Source: Pseudomonadota bacterium (lineage in GTDB: Bacteria; Pseudomonadota; Alphaproteobacteria; Rhizobiales; Xanthobacteraceae). Taken from it: DNA of 64,000 nt. Made by a program: the position numbers and the translations under genes. Numbering within the stretch: the stretch's first letter is position 1; the number at the start of each line of letters is the position of its first letter. Under the pieces are notes generated by a model that was given only the letters and a program-made list of their open reading frames with translations, had not been told where the DNA came from and ran no database searches. Below, piece after piece: positions 54,992-64,000 of the stretch. Where the stretch lies: positions 56,885 through 120,884 of the forward strand of contig JAFAGM010000089.1 of assembly GCA_023422775.1 (NCBI GenBank). Reading direction: 5' to 3'.

Positions 54992-56542
54992 TCATACGAT
55001 CCGCGAATTCTTGTTGCCCCAGTAGCGGTCGCGCAAGAGCCGCTTGTAAAGCTTTCCGGTCGGAAGCCGCGGCAATTCCGCCTCGAAGTCGATCGAGCGC
55101 GGCACCTTCTGGCGGGACAGCGACTGGCTGCAGAACGCGATCAGTTCGTCGGCCAGGTCCTGATCCGGCGAAACCCCCGGCATCGGCTGCACCACCGCCT
55201 TCACTTCCTCGCCGAGATCCGGATTGGGCACGCCGAACACCGCGGCATCGGCGATCTTGGGATGGGTGATCAGGAGGTTCTCGCATTCCTGCGGATAGAT
55301 GTTGACCCCGCCGGAGATGATCATGAACGTGGCGCGATCGGTCAGATAGAGATAGCCGTCGTCGTCGACATAGCCGACGTCGCCGACCGTGCTCATGCTG
55401 CCGTCGGCCGAACGCGCCTCCTGCGTCTTGCCGGGGTCGTTGAAATATTCGAACGGCGTGGCGGTCTTGAACCACACCGTGCCCGCCGTGCCGACCGGGC
55501 AGGCCTGCATGTTCTCGTCGAGGATATGCAGGTCGCCGAGCAGAACCTTGCCGACCGTGCCGCGATGGGCCAGCCATTCCTGGCTGTTGCAGGCGGTGAA
55601 GCCGAGTCCTTCGGTGGCGCCGTAATATTCGTGGATGATCGGCCCCCACCATTTGATGATGTCGTCCTTGACGGCTGCGGGGCAGGGCGCGGCCGCATGC
55701 ACCGCGATCTCGAGCGACGACAGGTCGTAGCGGTTGCGCACGTCTTCCGGCAGTTTCAGCATGCGCGAGAACATCGTCGGCACCAGCTGGGTATGAGTGA
55801 TGCCCCATTTCGGGATCAGCGCGAGATACTGTTCGGGGTCGAACTTCTCCATGATGATGGCGGTGCCCCCCATCTTGATCGTGAGGTTGACGGCGGCCTG
55901 CGGCGCAGAATGGTAGAGCGGGGCGGGCGACAGGTAGATCATGCCCTCGCGGTACTGCCAGATCTTCACCAGGAAATCGAACAGCGGCAGTTGCTGATCG
56001 GCCGATAGTTCCGGCAGCGGGCGCAGGATTCCCTTCGGGCGGCCCGTGGTGCCCGAGGAATACAGCATCGCAGTGCCGACGCACTCGTCGGCAATCGGCG
56101 TTCCCGGCAGGCCGGCCGTTGCGTCCTGCAGGCCGACGATGCGATCGCTTTCGCTCTCGCCATCGGCGACGATGCAGAGCTCGACGCCGGGGCATTCCTC
56201 CAATGCCTCGCGTGCGACGTCCAGCTTTTCCCTCGACGTGATCAGGATACGCGATTGGCTGTTGGTCAGGATGTAGGCCAGTTCACCGGCCGTCAGATAG
56301 GAGTTCACGCATGTATAGTAGAGGCCCGAGCGTTCGCCGGCGCCGCAGGCTTCGAGGTAGCGGCTGTTGTTCTCCATGAAGATCGAATAGTGGTCGAGGC
56401 GCTTCAGGCCGCGGTTGCGAAACAGGTGCGCCAGCCGGTTGGAGCGGGCATCCAGCTCGCGGTAGGTCACCGCTTCGCCTGATGACGCCATGATGAAGGC
56501 AGGTTGAAGCGGACGAAGATTTACATGCTTGCCGGTATACAT
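54992..56542 (-). CDS. AMP-dependent acyl-CoA ligase
   Basis: The 516-residue ANL protein has YSSGTTGRPKG (P-loop), EYYGATEGLGF (A5 region), YLTDRATFMIISGGVNIYP (hinge) and RLPTGKLYKR with the catalytic Lys. The start at 56542 sits 16 bases after the alcohol dehydrogenase stop, so they form a two-gene operon. Activates an acid to CoA thioester; the exact acid is unknown. Confidence 0.92.
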   Translation of the reverse strand: MYTGKHVNLRPLQPAFIMASSGEAVTYRELDARSNRLAHLFRNRGLKRLDHYSIFMENNSRYLEACGAGERSGLYYTCVNSYLTAGELAYILTNSQSRILITSREKLDVAREALEECPGVELCIVADGESESDRIVGLQDATAGLPGTPIADECVGTAMLYSSGTTGRPKGILRPLPELSADQQLPLFDFLVKIWQYREGMIYLSPAPLYHSAPQAAVNLTIKMGGTAIIMEKFDPEQYLALIPKWGITHTQLVPTMFSRMLKLPEDVRNRYDLSSLEIAVHAAAPCPAAVKDDIIKWWGPIIHEYYGATEGLGFTACNSQEWLAHRGTVGKVLLGDLHILDENMQACPVGTAGTVWFKTATPFEYFNDPGKTQEARSADGSMSTVGDVGYVDDDGYLYLTDRATFMIISGGVNIYPQECENLLITHPKIADAAVFGVPNPDLGEEVKAVVQPMPGVSPDQDLADELIAFCSQSLSRQKVPRSIDFEAELPRLPTGKLYKRLLRDRYWGNKNSRIV

Positions 56543-56558
56543 ATCGGTTCTGGTCTCC

Positions 56559-57713
56559 CTACGCAGCTATATCCAGAATTTCGCGCACCTGTGCAGGTCC
56601 CTCGATCTTGCGCGGGTTGCGCGGTACCCAGGGCGTCGCCATCGCCTGCTGTGCGATGCGGTCGAAATGCTCAGGCCCGACCTTGACCTCGCGCAGGCTG
56701 CGCGGCATGCCCAGCCTGCGAATGAAATCGTCGAGGACATCGCCCGCATCCTCGTTCGGGCGTCCCATCGCGGCTGCGACCAGCACCTGCCGCTCCGCGT
56801 TGACGGACTTGTTCCAGCGCATCACCGACGGCAGCATCACGCACGATGTATGGCCATGCGGCACGCCGAATTCGGCACCGAGCACGTAGCCGATGCCGTG
56901 GCTTGCGCCCATCGGCACGCCTGAGGCCAGCGGTCCGGTCGAAAGCCACGTCCCGATCTGGCAATCCATCCGGGCGTCGAGATCGCCGGCATCGGCCTTC
57001 ACCCTCGGCAAGGCCTGCGCCAGCATAGCCAGCCCCTTCAGCGCCTGGGCGTCGCCGTACGGATGCGCCTCGCGGGAGCAGATGCCCTCGACGCAATGAT
57101 CGACGGCACGAATACCCGTCGACAGCCACAGCCATTCAGGTGTGTGTGCGCCGAGCCAGGGATCGAGGATCGTCGCGCGGGGTATCAGCAGCGGATGCCG
57201 CAGCCCTTCCTTGACCCTGGTCTTCTCGTTGGTGACACCGGCCGTGGCTGAGAATTCACCGCCGGCGATCGTGGTCGGCGCGCTGATCTGGCGGACGGCG
57301 GGAGGTCTGAGTTGCGGCACTGCGCCGCGGCCGGCCCTGATCCGGTCGATCCCGTCGGGACTGCGGATATCGTTGGCGAGGCAAAGCTGCACCGCCTTGG
57401 CGCCGTCGGTGATCGAGCCGCCGCCGACGGTAACGATGAGGTCCGCTTCTGCGGCGCGGGCCTGCTCGCTGGCGGCGATGACAGCCGTGCGCGGCGTGTG
57501 CGGCGGCATCGTATCGAAGGTGCCGACACAGCGCTGCCCCATGGCGCGGCGAATGTTCTCGATCACATCGGTTTCGCGGTTGAGCGTGCCGCTGACCATC
57601 AGAAACGCGCGTTTCGTGCCCAGCCGGTTCATCTGCTCGACGATCGCCTCGGATGCCGGTCGTCCGAACACGACCTCGTCCATGGCGCCGAATACGACAC
57701 GCCCAATATGCAC
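56559..57713 (-). CDS. Iron-containing alcohol dehydrogenase (maleylacetate reductase-like)
   Basis: The 384-residue protein has the nucleotide-binding GGGSITDGAKAVQL and the metal-binding residues in GIRAVDHCVEG (Asp and His) and HGIGYVLGAEFGVPHGHTSC (His residues). It reduces or oxidises an alcohol, aldehyde or ketone with NAD(P)H. The N-terminus MHIGRVVFGAMDEVVFGRPA recalls maleylacetate reductases of ring cleavage pathways. Placed upstream of the ligase gene on one transcript. Confidence 0.9.
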   Translation of the reverse strand: MHIGRVVFGAMDEVVFGRPASEAIVEQMNRLGTKRAFLMVSGTLNRETDVIENIRRAMGQRCVGTFDTMPPHTPRTAVIAASEQARAAEADLIVTVGGGSITDGAKAVQLCLANDIRSPDGIDRIRAGRGAVPQLRPPAVRQISAPTTIAGGEFSATAGVTNEKTRVKEGLRHPLLIPRATILDPWLGAHTPEWLWLSTGIRAVDHCVEGICSREAHPYGDAQALKGLAMLAQALPRVKADAGDLDARMDCQIGTWLSTGPLASGVPMGASHGIGYVLGAEFGVPHGHTSCVMLPSVMRWNKSVNAERQVLVAAAMGRPNEDAGDVLDDFIRRLGMPRSLREVKVGPEHFDRIAQQAMATPWVPRNPRKIEGPAQVREILDIAA

Positions 57714-58161
57714 GCTTGTCCTCCCGGGACTGCCGGCTTGATGCCGGCCTTTGGCTCCATCGGAGCCTTGGCGGCGAGGTTAGCGGAGGAAATCCGCGAC
57801 GTCATGCCCCAAGATGACGCCGTGCGGGATGCCGGTTTTGCTCGCCGGGTCCGCCCACCGGGCGCCGGCGGATGCAATGCGGCGGTACGGCGCCTCCGCC
57901 GTGGAATCACGATTTTGTCATGCTTTGCCGGGAGAGTTGGTCACCACGCCGTTGCAGTACCCTATGAGACTGTGGGCGGCAGTATTCTCGGGCATTGTTC
58001 ACGATTGCGCGCACTGCGAGCATCATGGGTGCATATCGATTGTGCTTGATCCCGGCGGGTTCTTGACGAGACTGGGAGCCGGTCACATCTGTGGCCTCCA
58101 TCAAATTTCTGCGGCGGCCGTTTCCATCGATCGGGATGTTGAGAGTGCGGGGAGCATAGGA
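57714..58161. other. Divergent spacer of 448 bases
   Basis: Lies between the alcohol dehydrogenase gene (minus strand) and the RND adaptor (plus strand), so it should hold both promoters. I note GGCTCC-ATC-GGAGCC (57753-57767), a 6-bp inverted repeat 40 bases upstream of the dehydrogenase gene. The adaptor frame stays open leftward but its translation is low-complexity and not protein-like. No gene or RNA recognised. Confidence 0.5.
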
Positions 58162-59370
58162 TTGAGCACGATTGAGCAATTGAGACTCCCGGCCATGCTG
58201 GCGAACGTCGGTTCCTGTCTGCTTCGCGGCCTCAAATGGTTGACGCCAGCGGCAGCGCTCGCGCTGGCTGCCTGCGGCGACAGCCCGCCGCAAACGCCGG
58301 TTGCCGCGGCGCCGCCGGTGACAGTGGCCGAACCCGTGAAACGGACCGTCACCGACTGGGATGAATTCACCGGACGCTTCGAGGCGATCCAGGAAGTTGC
58401 GGTTCGCGCCCGCGTCGGCGGTTTCGTGACCAGCGTCGAGTTTCGCGACGGCTCCATCGTCAGGACAGGCGATCTGCTCTACGTGATCGACGCCCGACCG
58501 TTCGAGGCGATCGCCGAGCAGGCCGACGGTCAGTTGGCCGATGCGCGGGCGAAGGCTGAGCTCGCCAGGCGTGAGCTCGACCGCGCCCTGACCCTGAACC
58601 AGACCCAGGCGGTATCGGATTCGATCGTCGACCAGCGCCGACAGACCTTGCAGGCGGCCCGCGCCGCCGAGATGCAGGCCGAAGGCGCGCTCAAGGCCGC
58701 CAAGCTCAATATCGAGTTCACCCATGTGATGGCGCCGATCACCGGGCGCGTCAGCCGCCACCTCGTCACGCCCGGCAACCTCGTGCAGGGCAGCGAGGGT
58801 GGTTCGACGCTGCTCACCTCGATCGTGTCGCTCGATCCGATTTACATCTATTTCGACGTCGACGAGGCGACCTACCAGCGCAACAGCCGGCTCTGGGCCG
58901 AAGGCAAGCGGCCGAGTTCGCGCGATACGCCGAACCCGGTGCAGGTAACGCTGACGGGCGAGACCAGGCCCTCGCATGACGGCAAGATGGATTTCCTCGA
59001 CAATCGGCTCGACGTCTCGACCGGCACGTTGCGCAGCCGCGCGGTGATTCCGAACAAGGATCTGTCGATCCTGCCCGGACAGTTCGGCCGCGTCCGCATC
59101 ATCGGCAGCGCGCCCTACGAAGCCCTGCTGCTGCCGGATACGGCGATCGCCACCGACCAGTCGCGCAAGATCGTCTTTGTCGTCAAGGACGACAACACGG
59201 TCGAGGCGAAGCCGGTGATATTGGGTCCGCTCGACGATGGACTGCGGGTGATCCGCGAAGGCCTGAAGCCAGAGGACCGCGTGATCGTCGACGGCCTGCA
59301 GCGTGCCCGCGTTGGCGCGAAGGTGACCCCGCAAACCGCCCAAGCCAAGCCGGTCGGTGGCAAGATATGA
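58162..59370 (+). CDS. RND efflux periplasmic adaptor lipoprotein (MFP family)
   Basis: The product has a lipobox ALAAC (Cys modified) after a hydrophobic segment, then the adaptor architecture: FTGRFEAIQEVAVRARVGGF (first half-lipoyl), a coiled coil (about 125-185, EQADGQLADARAKAELARRE), a second half-lipoyl and the beta-barrel (GRVRIIGSAPYEALLLPDTA). It links the RND pump to an outer membrane channel. I chose TTG at 58162 because GGGGAG lies seven bases upstream; ATG 58195 is the alternative, without a good site. The stop overlaps the pump start by four bases. Confidence 0.9.
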   Translation: MSTIEQLRLPAMLANVGSCLLRGLKWLTPAAALALAACGDSPPQTPVAAAPPVTVAEPVKRTVTDWDEFTGRFEAIQEVAVRARVGGFVTSVEFRDGSIVRTGDLLYVIDARPFEAIAEQADGQLADARAKAELARRELDRALTLNQTQAVSDSIVDQRRQTLQAARAAEMQAEGALKAAKLNIEFTHVMAPITGRVSRHLVTPGNLVQGSEGGSTLLTSIVSLDPIYIYFDVDEATYQRNSRLWAEGKRPSSRDTPNPVQVTLTGETRPSHDGKMDFLDNRLDVSTGTLRSRAVIPNKDLSILPGQFGRVRIIGSAPYEALLLPDTAIATDQSRKIVFVVKDDNTVEAKPVILGPLDDGLRVIREGLKPEDRVIVDGLQRARVGAKVTPQTAQAKPVGGKI

Positions 59371-62300
59371 ACCTCGGCAGGCTCTCCATCAACCAGCCCA
59401 TTTTGGCCATGGTGCTGTCGATCGTGCTGCTGATCGTCGGCGCGATCGCCTACACCACGCTGCCGATCTCGGAATATCCGCAAGTGGTGCCGCCGACGGT
59501 GGTCGTCACCACGCAATATCCGGGCGCTTCCGCGCAAACCGTCTCCGACACCGTCGCAGCACCCATCGAGCAGGAGATCAACGGCGTCGAGGACATGCTG
59601 TACCTCTACAGCCAGGCGACCTCGAACGGCCAGTTGACGATTACCGTCACTTTCAAGCTCGGAACCGACCTCGACAAGGCCCAGGTGCTGGTCCAGAACC
59701 GCGTCGCGATCGCGCAGCCGCGCCTGCCGGAAGAGGTGCAGCGCAACGGCGTCGTCACCCGCAAGAACAGCCCCGACATCCTGATGGTCGCGTTCATGCT
59801 GTCGCCCGACGACACGTTCGACCAGCTCTACATCTCGAACTACGCGCTGCTGCAGGTCCGCGACCAGTTGCTCCGGCTCGACGGCGTCGGCGACATCCAG
59901 ATGTTCGGCGCGCGCGACTATTCAATGCGACTGTGGCTCGATCCCGACAAGATCGCCACGCTGGGCCTGACTGCGGGTGAGGTGGTGGCCGCGATCCGCG
60001 CCCAGAACGTCCAGATCGCGGGCGGACAGATCGCGGAGCCGCCGATCACCGACCGCGCCTTCTCGCCCAACCTCACCTTCACCGGCCGCCTGAAAGACGC
60101 GAAACAGTTCGAGGAGATCGTGGTCAAGGCCGGCGCCGACGGACGCACCGTCAAGCTACGCGACGTCGCGCGGATCGAACTCGGCGCACTCGCCTATACG
60201 ACCAACAGCTTCCTGTTGCGAAAATCGGCCGTCGCCCTCCTGGTGACGCAGCGGCCCGGTTCGAATGCGCTGGCGACCGCGAAGGGCATCACGAACACCA
60301 TGGAGCATTTGAAGACGAGCTTCCCGAAGGGGCTCGACTACAACATCGGCTACAACCCGACCGAATTCATCGCGCAGTCGGTCAGCGAACTGATCAAGAC
60401 GATCTATGAGGCCATGGTGCTGGTCGTGATCGTGGTGCTGGTGTTCCTGCAGGGCTGGCGCCCCGCCATCATCCCCATCATCGCGATTCCGGTATCGCTG
60501 GTCGGTACCTTTGCGGTGATGGCGGCGCTGGGATTCTCGATCAACAATCTGACCCTGTTCGGCCTCGTGCTTGCGGTAGGCATCGTGGTCGACGACGCGA
60601 TCGTGGTGGTCGAAAACGTCGAGCGCCATCTCGAACACGGCATGAGCCGCCGCGACGCCGCGCTCCGCACCATGGAAGAGGTCGGCAGCGCGCTGGTGTC
60701 GATCGCGCTGGTCCTGTGCGCCGTGTTCGTGCCGACCGCGTTTCTCGGCGGCATCTCCGGGCAATTCTTCCAGCAGTTCGCCGTCACCATTGCGGTCGCG
60801 ACCGCGATTTCCTGTTTCTGTTCGCTGACGCTGTCGCCGGCGCTGGCCTCGCTGATCCTGCAGCCGCATGCGGAGAAGCGGCCGCCGGCAAGCTGGAATT
60901 TCGTCGCGCGCGGTTGGGACTGGTTTACCGGCCTGTTCAATCGCGGGTTCGACCGGCTGGCGCATGGCTATGCCGGCGCCGCGAACTTCGTGATCCGGCA
61001 CTCCGTCGTCATGCTGCTGGCCTATGTGGTGCTGATCGGCAGCGCCGGATGGCTGCTGGTCACCACGCCGCAAGGCTTCATCCCGGCACAGGACCGGGGC
61101 TACGTCATCGTCTCCGTGCAGTTGCCCGGCGCGGCATCGCTGGCGCGAACCACCGAGGTGGTCCGCGAGATCGAACGCATCGCGCTCGATACGCCCGGCA
61201 TCATTCGCGTGGCTGCCTTCGCAGGCTTCTCGGGTGCAACCCGAACGCAGGCTAGCAATGCGGCTGCGCTGTTCCCCGTGTTCGAGGATGCGGAGGAACG
61301 TCACAAAAAGGGACTGTCGGCGAATGCGGTTGCCAACGACCTGCGCAAGCGGCTGGCCAGCATCCAGGGTGCCTTCATCATCGTCATCCCGCCGCCGGCG
61401 GTTCCCGGCATCGGCACCGGCGGCGGCTTCACCATGCGCATCCAAGACCGCCAGGGCCGCGGCTCCGAAATGCTGGCGGCCGCGACCGACGAACTGGTCG
61501 GCGCCGCGCGCAGGGCGCCCGGCCTGACCCAGGTGTTCTCGCCGTTCTCGGCCAACACGCCGCAACTGTTCGTCGATATCGATCGCGTCAAGGCGCAGAA
61601 GCTCGGCGTGCCGATCGCGGGTATCACCGATACGATCCAGACCTATTTCGGTTCGTCCTATGTCAACGACTTCAACCTGTTCGGGCGTACCTACCACGTT
61701 ACCGCGCAGGCCGACCTGCCGTTCCGCAAGGAGAGCGCCGACCTCGCGCGGCTGCGTACCCGCAACGCCGCCGGCGACATGGTGATGCTCGGCAGCGTCG
61801 TGGACTTCAAGGATGTCTCCGGCCCGGACCGCGTCGCGCGCTACAATCTCTATCCGGCTGCCGAACTGCAGGGCGACACGTTGCCGGGCACCAGTTCGGC
61901 TACCGCCATCAACACCATGAAGAAGCTTGCCGAGGACACGCTGCCGAGCGGCTTCGACTTCGAGTGGACGGACCTGTCCTATCAGCAGGTGACCGGCGGC
62001 AACACGGGTCTGCTCGTGTTCCCGATCTGCGTGCTGTTCGTGTATCTCGTCCTGGCGGCGCAATATGGTAGCTGGAGCCTGCCGTTTGCGGTCATCCTGA
62101 TCGTGCCGATGTGCCTGCTGGCTGCGACCATCGGCGTGCGGATCATGGGGCAGGACGTCAACATCCTGACCCAGATCGGCTTCGTCGTGCTGGTGGGGCT
62201 GGCGGCCAAGAACGCCATTCTGATCGTCGAGTTCGCGCGCGACATCGAGCTCGAAGGCAAGGCGCGGCTGGAGGCCGTCGTCGAAGCCTGCCGGCTGCGG

Positions 62301-62519
62301 CTGCGGCCGATCCTGATGACGTCATTCGCCTTCATCCTCGGTGTGCTGCCGCTGGTGATTTCGACGGGCTCGGGCTCGGAGATGCGCCAGGCGGTCGGGG
62401 TTGCCGTGTTCTTCGGCATGATCGGCGTGACCCTGTTCGGCCTGGTCTTCACGCCGATCTTCTACGTCATCGTCCGCAACCTCGCGGACGGGAGGGGCAA
62501 GAAGCCGGCCGCGGCGTGA
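59367..62519 (+). CDS. RND multidrug efflux pump inner-membrane transporter (AcrB/MexB-like)
   Basis: The 1050-residue protein has the HAE1 family layout: two sets of membrane helices and two large periplasmic loops. It opens INQPILAMVLSIVLLIVGAI, and ISEYPQVVPPTVVVTTQYPG follows. The proton-relay Asp pair is intact in GIVVDDAIVVVENVER (TM4). It is a trimeric proton-driven exporter of drugs, dyes or metabolites. The gene is translationally coupled to the adaptor (ATGA). No TolC-type channel gene lies nearby. Confidence 0.95.
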   Translation: MNLGRLSINQPILAMVLSIVLLIVGAIAYTTLPISEYPQVVPPTVVVTTQYPGASAQTVSDTVAAPIEQEINGVEDMLYLYSQATSNGQLTITVTFKLGTDLDKAQVLVQNRVAIAQPRLPEEVQRNGVVTRKNSPDILMVAFMLSPDDTFDQLYISNYALLQVRDQLLRLDGVGDIQMFGARDYSMRLWLDPDKIATLGLTAGEVVAAIRAQNVQIAGGQIAEPPITDRAFSPNLTFTGRLKDAKQFEEIVVKAGADGRTVKLRDVARIELGALAYTTNSFLLRKSAVALLVTQRPGSNALATAKGITNTMEHLKTSFPKGLDYNIGYNPTEFIAQSVSELIKTIYEAMVLVVIVVLVFLQGWRPAIIPIIAIPVSLVGTFAVMAALGFSINNLTLFGLVLAVGIVVDDAIVVVENVERHLEHGMSRRDAALRTMEEVGSALVSIALVLCAVFVPTAFLGGISGQFFQQFAVTIAVATAISCFCSLTLSPALASLILQPHAEKRPPASWNFVARGWDWFTGLFNRGFDRLAHGYAGAANFVIRHSVVMLLAYVVLIGSAGWLLVTTPQGFIPAQDRGYVIVSVQLPGAASLARTTEVVREIERIALDTPGIIRVAAFAGFSGATRTQASNAAALFPVFEDAEERHKKGLSANAVANDLRKRLASIQGAFIIVIPPPAVPGIGTGGGFTMRIQDRQGRGSEMLAAATDELVGAARRAPGLTQVFSPFSANTPQLFVDIDRVKAQKLGVPIAGITDTIQTYFGSSYVNDFNLFGRTYHVTAQADLPFRKESADLARLRTRNAAGDMVMLGSVVDFKDVSGPDRVARYNLYPAAELQGDTLPGTSSATAINTMKKLAEDTLPSGFDFEWTDLSYQQVTGGNTGLLVFPICVLFVYLVLAAQYGSWSLPFAVILIVPMCLLAATIGVRIMGQDVNILTQIGFVVLVGLAAKNAILIVEFARDIELEGKARLEAVVEACRLRLRPILMTSFAFILGVLPLVISTGSGSEMRQAVGVAVFFGMIGVTLFGLVFTPIFYVIVRNLADGRGKKPAAA

Positions 62520-62545
62520 GGTGAGGTCGGACAACTGCCTCTGCC

Positions 62546-62644
62546 GTCATTCCGGGCGCGCGAAGCGCGAACTATGGGGCGTCCCTTGCGCCCCTGAGAA
62601 TCTCGAGATTCCGGGTTCGATGCGTTGCATCGCCCCGGAATGAC
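62546..62644. repeat. Dispersed palindrome, GTCATTCCGG family, copy 4
   Basis: Opens GTCATTCCGGGCGCGCGAAG, carries ACTATGGGGCGTCCC, TTGCGCCCCTGAGAATCTC and closes GCATCGCCCCGGAATGAC. Near-identical in its middle to the copy at 41694-41789. It lies between the RND pump gene and the last binding-protein gene, 26 bases after the pump stop. Confidence 0.85.
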
Positions 62645-62775
62645 GGATCAGGTTTTGGCGCGCTCTGTTCAGGAGTCCCCACTACTTTTGGCTTATCCGA
62701 AATGGATGGGCAGGTGCGGGGTTATTGCATAGTGTCGTCAGGTTGCTCTGACAAAAAAATCCGGGAGAAAAGGGT

Positions 62776-63969
62776 ATGAAGTCGGTATTTTTGGCCGCCG
62801 TTGCGGCGGGTTGTCTTTTGCTCGCAGCGCCCGCGTCGGCGCAGGGCGTCAAGATCGGTATTCTCAACGACCAGTCCGGCGTCTACGCCGATTATGGCGG
62901 CAAATGGTCGGTCGAGGCGGCCAAAATGGCTATCGAGGATTTCGGCGGCGAGGTGCTGGGCAAGAAGATCGAGCTCGTCTCCGCCGACCACCAGAACAAG
63001 CCGGATCTCGCCGCCGCCATCGGGCGTCGCTGGTATGAGGTCGAAGGCGTCGACATGATCACCGAGCTGACCACCTCCTCGGTCGCGCTCGCGATCCACG
63101 AACTCTCCAAGCAGATGAAGAAGATCGACATCGTCGTCGGTGCTGCAACATCGCGCCTCACCGGCGACGCTTGCCAGCCCTACGGCTTCCACTGGGCCTA
63201 CGATACGCACGCACTGGCGTTCGGCACCGGCGGCGCGCTGGTGGAATCCGGCGGTGATAGCTGGTTCTTCATGACTGCCGACTATGCCTTCGGCCACGCG
63301 CTGGAGAAGGACACCAGCGATTTCGTCAAGGCCAAGGGCGGCAAGGTGCTGGGCGCGGTCCGCATTCCCCTCAACACTGCGGACTTCTCTTCGTTCCTGC
63401 TGCAGGCGCAGAGCTCAAAGGCCAAGATCATCGGTCTCGCCAATGCCGGCCTCGACACCACCAACTCGATCAAGCAGGCGGCGGAATTCGGCATCGTGAA
63501 GAGCGGCCAGAAGCTCGCCGGCCTGTTGCTGACGCTGGCCGAAGTTCACGGTCTCGGCCTCGAAGCATCGCAGGGCCTGGTGCTGACGGAAGGCTACTAT
63601 TGGGACCGCGATGACAAGAGCCGCAATCTCGCCGAACGCTTCTTCAAGCGCACCGGCCGCATGCCGAACATGATCCAGGCCGGTACCTACTCGGCGACGC
63701 TGCAATACCTGAAGGCGGTGAAGGCGGCAGGCACCAAGGACACCGAGGCGGTGGCCAAGAAGCTGAAGGAACTTCCGGTCAACGACGACTTCGCGCAGGG
63801 CGGCAAGGTTCTCGAAAACGGCCGCATGGTGCACGACCTCTATCTGTTCGAGGTCAAGAAGCCGTCGGAGTCGAAGAAGCCCTGGGACTACTACAAGCAA
63901 CTCGCCGTGGTCCCCGGCGACAAGGCATTCCCCGCTGCCAAGGACTCCGGCTGCCCTCTGGTGAAGTGA
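62776..63969 (+). CDS. Branched-chain-type ABC substrate-binding protein, orphan
   Basis: The 397-residue product has a signal peptide (MKSVFLAAVAAGCLLLAAPA, cut near SAQG) and the LivK-like fold: GVKIGILNDQSGVYADYGGK, and DYAFGHALEKDTS in the second lobe. It is expected to bind an amino acid or aromatic acid for an ABC permease encoded elsewhere. GGGAGAAAAGGG precedes the ATG at 62776. The 131-base spacer after the palindrome should hold its promoter. Confidence 0.93.
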   Translation: MKSVFLAAVAAGCLLLAAPASAQGVKIGILNDQSGVYADYGGKWSVEAAKMAIEDFGGEVLGKKIELVSADHQNKPDLAAAIGRRWYEVEGVDMITELTTSSVALAIHELSKQMKKIDIVVGAATSRLTGDACQPYGFHWAYDTHALAFGTGGALVESGGDSWFFMTADYAFGHALEKDTSDFVKAKGGKVLGAVRIPLNTADFSSFLLQAQSSKAKIIGLANAGLDTTNSIKQAAEFGIVKSGQKLAGLLLTLAEVHGLGLEASQGLVLTEGYYWDRDDKSRNLAERFFKRTGRMPNMIQAGTYSATLQYLKAVKAAGTKDTEAVAKKLKELPVNDDFAQGGKVLENGRMVHDLYLFEVKKPSESKKPWDYYKQLAVVPGDKAFPAAKDSGCPLVK

Positions 63970-63976
63970 GCCATTC

Positions 63977-64000
63977 CGTCGTCCCGGCGAAGGCCGGGAC
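63977..64000. repeat. Partial palindromic repeat at window edge
   Basis: CGTCGTCCCGGCGAAGGCCGGGAC begins a hairpin of the CGTCGTCCC family and runs out of the window; only its left part and first stem are visible. Confidence 0.5.

Noticed and set aside
60156..62063. Long open frame antisense to the RND pump gene
   Set aside because: The translation is Arg/Gln/His-rich with no domain, a common mirror of GC-rich coding on the other strand.

Overview
The window reads as a chromosomal segment of a GC-rich alphaproteobacterium, most likely Bradyrhizobium or a near relative. This is inferred from gene content: many orphan periplasmic binding proteins, a Bug/TctC receptor, TRAP and dipeptide transporters, several acyl-CoA dehydrogenases and AMP-dependent acyl-CoA ligases, and a family of small conserved proteins. 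Several families of dispersed palindromes between genes point the same way. I see no rRNA, tRNA, CRISPR array, intact insertion sequence, phage or replication origin.

Layout. 0-3 kb: the 3' part of a trypsin-like peptidase of visibly lower GC, an exported L,D-transpeptidase, a decayed VapBC module with an orphan antitoxin, and a nitroreductase. 3.3-7 kb: a tandem hotdog thioesterase packed against dgoA and dgoK (2-dehydro-3-deoxygalactonate use), facing a Bug receptor. 7-15 kb: a cell-surface block with a LysM protein, a 1302-residue VCBS/RTX protein, a FecR-domain protein and a TPR protein. 15.2-18.2 kb: a DctPQM-type TRAP transporter. 18.2-20.3 kb: small conserved proteins and an Lrp/AsnC remnant. 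20.3-24.5 kb: a MoxR ATPase, a CoxE-like VWA protein and RecQ on one strand, the last two joined by a TAATG overlap. 24.6-28.6 kb: a HAD hydrolase, a secreted S1 protease and a fused ADP-forming acyl-CoA synthetase. 28.7-32.7 kb: a class GN sortase, its VIT/VWA substrate ending in LPKTA, and a divergent HTH regulator.

32.8-57.7 kb is a catabolic block: three AMP-dependent acyl-CoA ligases, four acyl-CoA dehydrogenases, a glutathione S-transferase, an AraC regulator, a BKACE (beta-keto acid cleavage) enzyme, a two-subunit biotin-dependent acyl-CoA carboxylase, a complete five-gene dipeptide-type ABC transporter and an iron-containing alcohol dehydrogenase. Together these suggest uptake, CoA activation, alpha/beta dehydrogenation, carboxylation and thiolysis-like cleavage of a branched or cyclic carboxylic acid. 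The substrate cannot be read from the sequence. 58.1-64 kb: an RND efflux pair (adaptor lipoprotein and pump) without its outer-membrane channel, and an orphan branched-chain-type binding protein.

The most unusual items are the sortase/HTH module, the cysteine-containing VCBS/RTX protein with a His/Asp-rich tail, the RecQ-VWA-MoxR coupling, and the palindromic repeats that abut or enter gene ends and supply ribosome-binding or stop signals. No clear new defence or mobile system was found.
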